From assembly GCA_037414955.1 (NCBI GenBank), contig JBBEWH010000037.1, forward strand, positions 1 to 64,000: DNA of 64,000 bases, written 5' to 3'. Shown piece after piece: positions 61,819-64,000 of this stretch (the stretch's first letter is position 1; each line of letters starts with the position of its first letter). Position numbers and translations under genes: made by a program. The stretch is from Phytohabitans sp037414955 (GTDB lineage Bacteria > Actinomycetota > Actinomycetes > Mycobacteriales > Micromonosporaceae). The notes below the pieces were generated by a model. The model was not told the origin of the DNA, searched no databases, and saw nothing but the letters and a program-made list of their open reading frames with translations.

Positions 61819-61835
61819 AGGAAGGGTCCCTTCCT
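61786..61835. repeat. PAL-B palindrome, copy 4
   Basis: Arms AAGGAAGGGCCCCTT and AGGAAGGGTCCCTTCCT around TTATCGTTTTATGCATA. It lies between two leftward genes, reaching the stop codon of the flippase gene and covering the likely start of the lipoprotein gene. Confidence 0.9.
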
Positions 61836-63358
61836 CACTTCAGGGCGAGCGCTTCGCGGAGGCGATAGGCGCCTAGTCCGTAGGAGACGAGTGCCGTCAG
61901 CAGGGTGGCGAGCAACGCTGCCGGGCCGGTCCCGGCGATCGCGGCGAGGATGTGCGGGAGTACGCCGAAACAACCGACCGCCAGGCCGCCGGCGGCCACC
62001 GTGCCGGCGCCGAACGGGTGCAGCCCGGTGTACCGTCCGACCTGGATCAACGGGAGCAGGTTGTTGACGAGCACCGCCGCCGCGAGCCCGACGGCGGCGC
62101 CGACGAGTCCGAAGTGGGGGATCAGCGCCAGGTCCAGCGCCACCATGGTGGTCAAGGCGAGCAGGACGTTGGCGAGGTTCCAGCGGGTGCGGCCGGCCAT
62201 CGAGAGCACCACGTCGACCATGCCGCAGCCGTTGGCGACCAGCATCGCGCTGGCGAGCACCACCACGACCGGCGCACCGGACCGGTATCCAGGACCGAAC
62301 AGTCCAAGGTAGACTGGCGCGTAGGTGATGACGATCAGGTACAGCGGCCAGGTGACCAGCACCAGCCAGCCGGTCGCGGTCTGGTAGAGCGTGTTCGCGG
62401 TGGCCCGGTCGTCGACCGCGAGGGCCTCGGCGAGCCGGGGTTGCACGCTGTGCGTGATGCCCTGGTTGGCGAACTGGCCGAGCACCACGAACCGTCCCGC
62501 CACGGCGTACGCGGCCGCCGCCGCGAGCCCGCCGAGGCTGGCGACCAGCAGCACGTCGACCCGCTGCAGGGCGAGCTGCGCGACGCTGGCCACCGCCCGC
62601 GGCCCGGTGAACCGCCAGAACGCGCCCCGCAACGCCCGATACGTTCGACACCCATGATCAAGGCGTCCCTCATGTCGCTCTAACGACGTGAAGGACGCCT
62701 TGATCTTGGAGAGGTGGGTGCGGCGTAGGGCGTACCCGGAAAGGACGGCGACCGGCGCGTAGGGTGCCACCCACGCGAGGCCGTACGCCAGCGGCGACCG
62801 GACGCCCGCGACGGCGAGCGCGGCGACCGCCGCGAGCTGCAGCGCCGGCCGCAGTACCCGCTCCAACCGAATGGTCGGCCGCAGCCTGCGGTACCCGCGG
62901 GTGGCGGCGAGCGCGGCGTCCGAGAGCGCGGCAACCGGGAGAAACAGCGCCAACCAGTTCAGCGGCGCCGGCGCGACGAACCACAGCACCGCCGCGAGCC
63001 CCACCGCGGCCATGGCAACCGGGGTGAGCCCGATCCGCAGGCAGGCACCCAGAAGGTGGACCTGCTCGCGGGCGCGCAGCCGGGCGAGCCAGTAGACGAG
63101 GCCCGTTTGGGTGCCCAGCTTGGCCACCCCACCGGCGAGCACAAACGCGGCGGTGCCCGCGAAGAACACGCCGGCTTGCTCCGCGCCCAGCGTCCGCGCG
63201 GCCAGCCAGGTGACGACGACCCCGGCCGCGCCGGCGAACCCCGCCCCGGCCATCCCGGCGAGCCCGCCCCGGGCAACGGTCCGTCGTTGATCACGGCCCC
63301 CGCCTTGATCAGGGCGTCCTTCATGTCGCTCTAACGACGTGAGGGACGCCTTGATCAT
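61835..63358 (-). CDS. Oligosaccharide flippase (Wzx/MATE-like) interrupted by an in-frame palindrome
   Basis: This roughly 507-residue membrane protein has 12-14 hydrophobic segments and features of the polysaccharide exporter family (RRTVARGGLAGMAGAGFAG, WRFTGPRAVASVAQLALQRVDVLLVASLGG). It would flip lipid-linked sugars across the membrane for the adjacent glycan genes. Around residues 217-236 the palindrome PAL-A copy 15 is read in frame as KIKASFTSLERHEGRLDHG, in a loop before the second half of the protein. The N-terminus from 63358 (MIKASLTSLERHEG) is also palindrome-derived (copy 16). No normal ribosome site precedes it; ATG at 63382 (coupled to the upstream stop) or at about 63255 are alternatives. 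Confidence 0.85.
   Translation of the reverse strand: MIKASLTSLERHEGRPDQGGGRDQRRTVARGGLAGMAGAGFAGAAGVVVTWLAARTLGAEQAGVFFAGTAAFVLAGGVAKLGTQTGLVYWLARLRAREQVHLLGACLRIGLTPVAMAAVGLAAVLWFVAPAPLNWLALFLPVAALSDAALAATRGYRRLRPTIRLERVLRPALQLAAVAALAVAGVRSPLAYGLAWVAPYAPVAVLSGYALRRTHLSKIKASFTSLERHEGRLDHGCRTYRALRGAFWRFTGPRAVASVAQLALQRVDVLLVASLGGLAAAAAYAVAGRFVVLGQFANQGITHSVQPRLAEALAVDDRATANTLYQTATGWLVLVTWPLYLIVITYAPVYLGLFGPGYRSGAPVVVVLASAMLVANGCGMVDVVLSMAGRTRWNLANVLLALTTMVALDLALIPHFGLVGAAVGLAAAVLVNNLLPLIQVGRYTGLHPFGAGTVAAGGLAVGCFGVLPHILAAIAGTGPAALLATLLTALVSYGLGAYRLREALALK
62654..62709. repeat. PAL-A palindrome, copy 15, inside the flippase gene
   Basis: Outer and inner arms are largely intact (CATGATCAAGGCGTCCCTCATGTCG / CGACGTGAAGGACGCC) with one changed base in the right tip (GATCTTG). 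The reading frame of the flippase passes through without stop or shift. Confidence 0.93.
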
Positions 63359-63359
63359 G
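63305..63359. repeat. PAL-A palindrome, copy 16, at the flippase 5' end
   Basis: An inverted repeat with a changed left tip (TTGATCAGGGCG) and the inner stem CATGTCG/CGACGTG. Read leftward it supplies ATG and the codons IKASLTSLERHEG that lead in frame into the flippase. It lies 10 bp after the stop of the upstream sulfotransferase gene. Confidence 0.9.
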
Positions 63360-63369
63360 GGAGGGGGAG

Positions 63370-64000
63370 TCAGGCGCGCCATGTCGGCGGGTGGCCTAGC
63401 CAGTCGGACAGGGCGGTGTCCCACGGGGTGAAGTGGGCGGTCAGCTCGCGGCGGACCGTCTCGTCCATCGGGGCGCCGCGAGGGCGGGCGTTGTGGCGCT
63501 GGAACGGCGGGTCGCCCAGGTGCGGCAGGCCGAGGAAGTCGAGGGCGCGGGCGTACACGGTGGCGGGCTCGGTGAAGAAGCGTTCGCTTTCCAGGACCAG
63601 GATGCGCTCGCGGCCCACCCGGGCGGCCAGCTCGCTCAGGTAGCGGGCGTATTCGCCGCGGGCCCGGTACGCGTGGTGCTGGTGGGCGAAGCTGTAGTAC
63701 CGCGGGTCGGCGCGCATCCGGTCCTCCTGCCCGTGCAGCCGGCCCGGTTCCAGCGCCAGCGCGCGGCCGAACGACGTCTCCGACTCGAAGCCGCGCGCCA
63801 GCTCGTGAGCGTGCTGTGAGTAGGCCCGCTCCACCGGGTCGCGCACCAGCACGATCAGGCGCACGGTGGGCAGGTCGCGGGCGATCCGGTCGATCGCGTG
63901 CGGGTGGTACATGTAGTACGGGCTGGACTCGAACGTCTGGGCCGGCACGCCGTAGCGCTGCGCCACCTTGAGGGCGGTGCGGCGCAGCGGGAAGTGCGCG
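63370..64000 (-). CDS. Sulfotransferase, heparan-type (partial, right edge)
   Basis: The C-terminal 209 residues of a sulfotransferase that continues past the right edge. SSPYYMYHPHAIDRI and the 3'-phosphate-binding VRLIVLVRDPVERAYSQH are typical of the heparan sulfate N-/3-O-sulfotransferase group, as is FFTEPATVYARALDFLGLP near the end. The PAPS P-loop would lie outside the window. It is upstream of the flippase in the same direction, and with the enzyme at 59033 it points to a sulfated surface glycan. Confidence 0.87.
   Translation of the reverse strand, partial: AHFPLRRTALKVAQRYGVPAQTFESSPYYMYHPHAIDRIARDLPTVRLIVLVRDPVERAYSQHAHELARGFESETSFGRALALEPGRLHGQEDRMRADPRYYSFAHQHHAYRARGEYARYLSELAARVGRERILVLESERFFTEPATVYARALDFLGLPHLGDPPFQRHNARPRGAPMDETVRRELTAHFTPWDTALSDWLGHPPTWRA

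Overview
The window is about 64 kb of very GC-rich DNA with dense genes, many GTG starts, frequent 1-8 bp gene overlaps and twin-arginine or lipoprotein exports. It comes from an actinomycete chromosome. The order helicase (uvrD1/pcrA), M23 peptidase, sucC, sucD, perM, purN, purH matches the Rv0949-Rv0957 region of Mycobacterium tuberculosis. The RHS toxins, folD-mdh-icd group and sulfated-glycan genes suggest a large-genome filamentous genus, possibly Micromonosporaceae; the genus is inference.

Layout. 0-16.6 kb is conserved core: secreted 5'-nucleotidase, PcrA helicase, two M23 peptidases, a B12-binding protein, succinyl-CoA ligase, the division protein PerM between two duplicated small membrane proteins, purN-purH, and a secreted beta-propeller protein. 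17-26 kb holds a 2902-residue RHS/polymorphic toxin and its candidate immunity gene. 26-37 kb returns to metabolism: peptide-binding lipoprotein, folD, a LasA-like peptidase, malate dehydrogenase, PhoD phosphatase, MBL hydrolase, isocitrate dehydrogenase, an amidotransferase-like fusion and an alpha/beta hydrolase. 37-45.6 kb is a second 2600-residue RHS toxin, with a nuclease tip, a SUKH-like immunity protein and a gene remnant. 45.7-49.6 kb is a galactose operon (GH42 beta-galactosidase, DeoR regulator, galT). 49.6-54.4 kb has a DyP peroxidase with a membrane-anchored HTH protein, then an operon of NrtR-like regulator, vWA protein and a divergent PurA homologue. 54.4-58 kb has a two-component system and an SDR/QueA-like pair. 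58-64 kb is a surface-glycan locus: GT2 and WecG-type glycosyltransferases, two sulfotransferases, a GH26-like lipoprotein and a flippase.

The most striking feature is a family of about 56-bp palindromes (here PAL-A), with 15 full or near-full copies and one deletion relic, roughly one per 4 kb. Most copies lie between genes and probably end transcripts. Several also supply the stop codon or C-terminal tail of the adjacent protein. One is inserted in frame inside the flippase gene and another appears to form that gene's N-terminus. A second family (PAL-B, four copies) has arms that are themselves palindromic, and one copy seems to supply the start codon and charged region of a lipoprotein signal peptide. 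A single-copy 84-bp palindrome (PAL-C) lies upstream of purN. The palindromes behave like mobile elements that remodel gene ends, comparable in principle to the palindromic elements of Rickettsia.

No rRNA, tRNA, CRISPR array, integrase, intact transposase or prophage was recognised.
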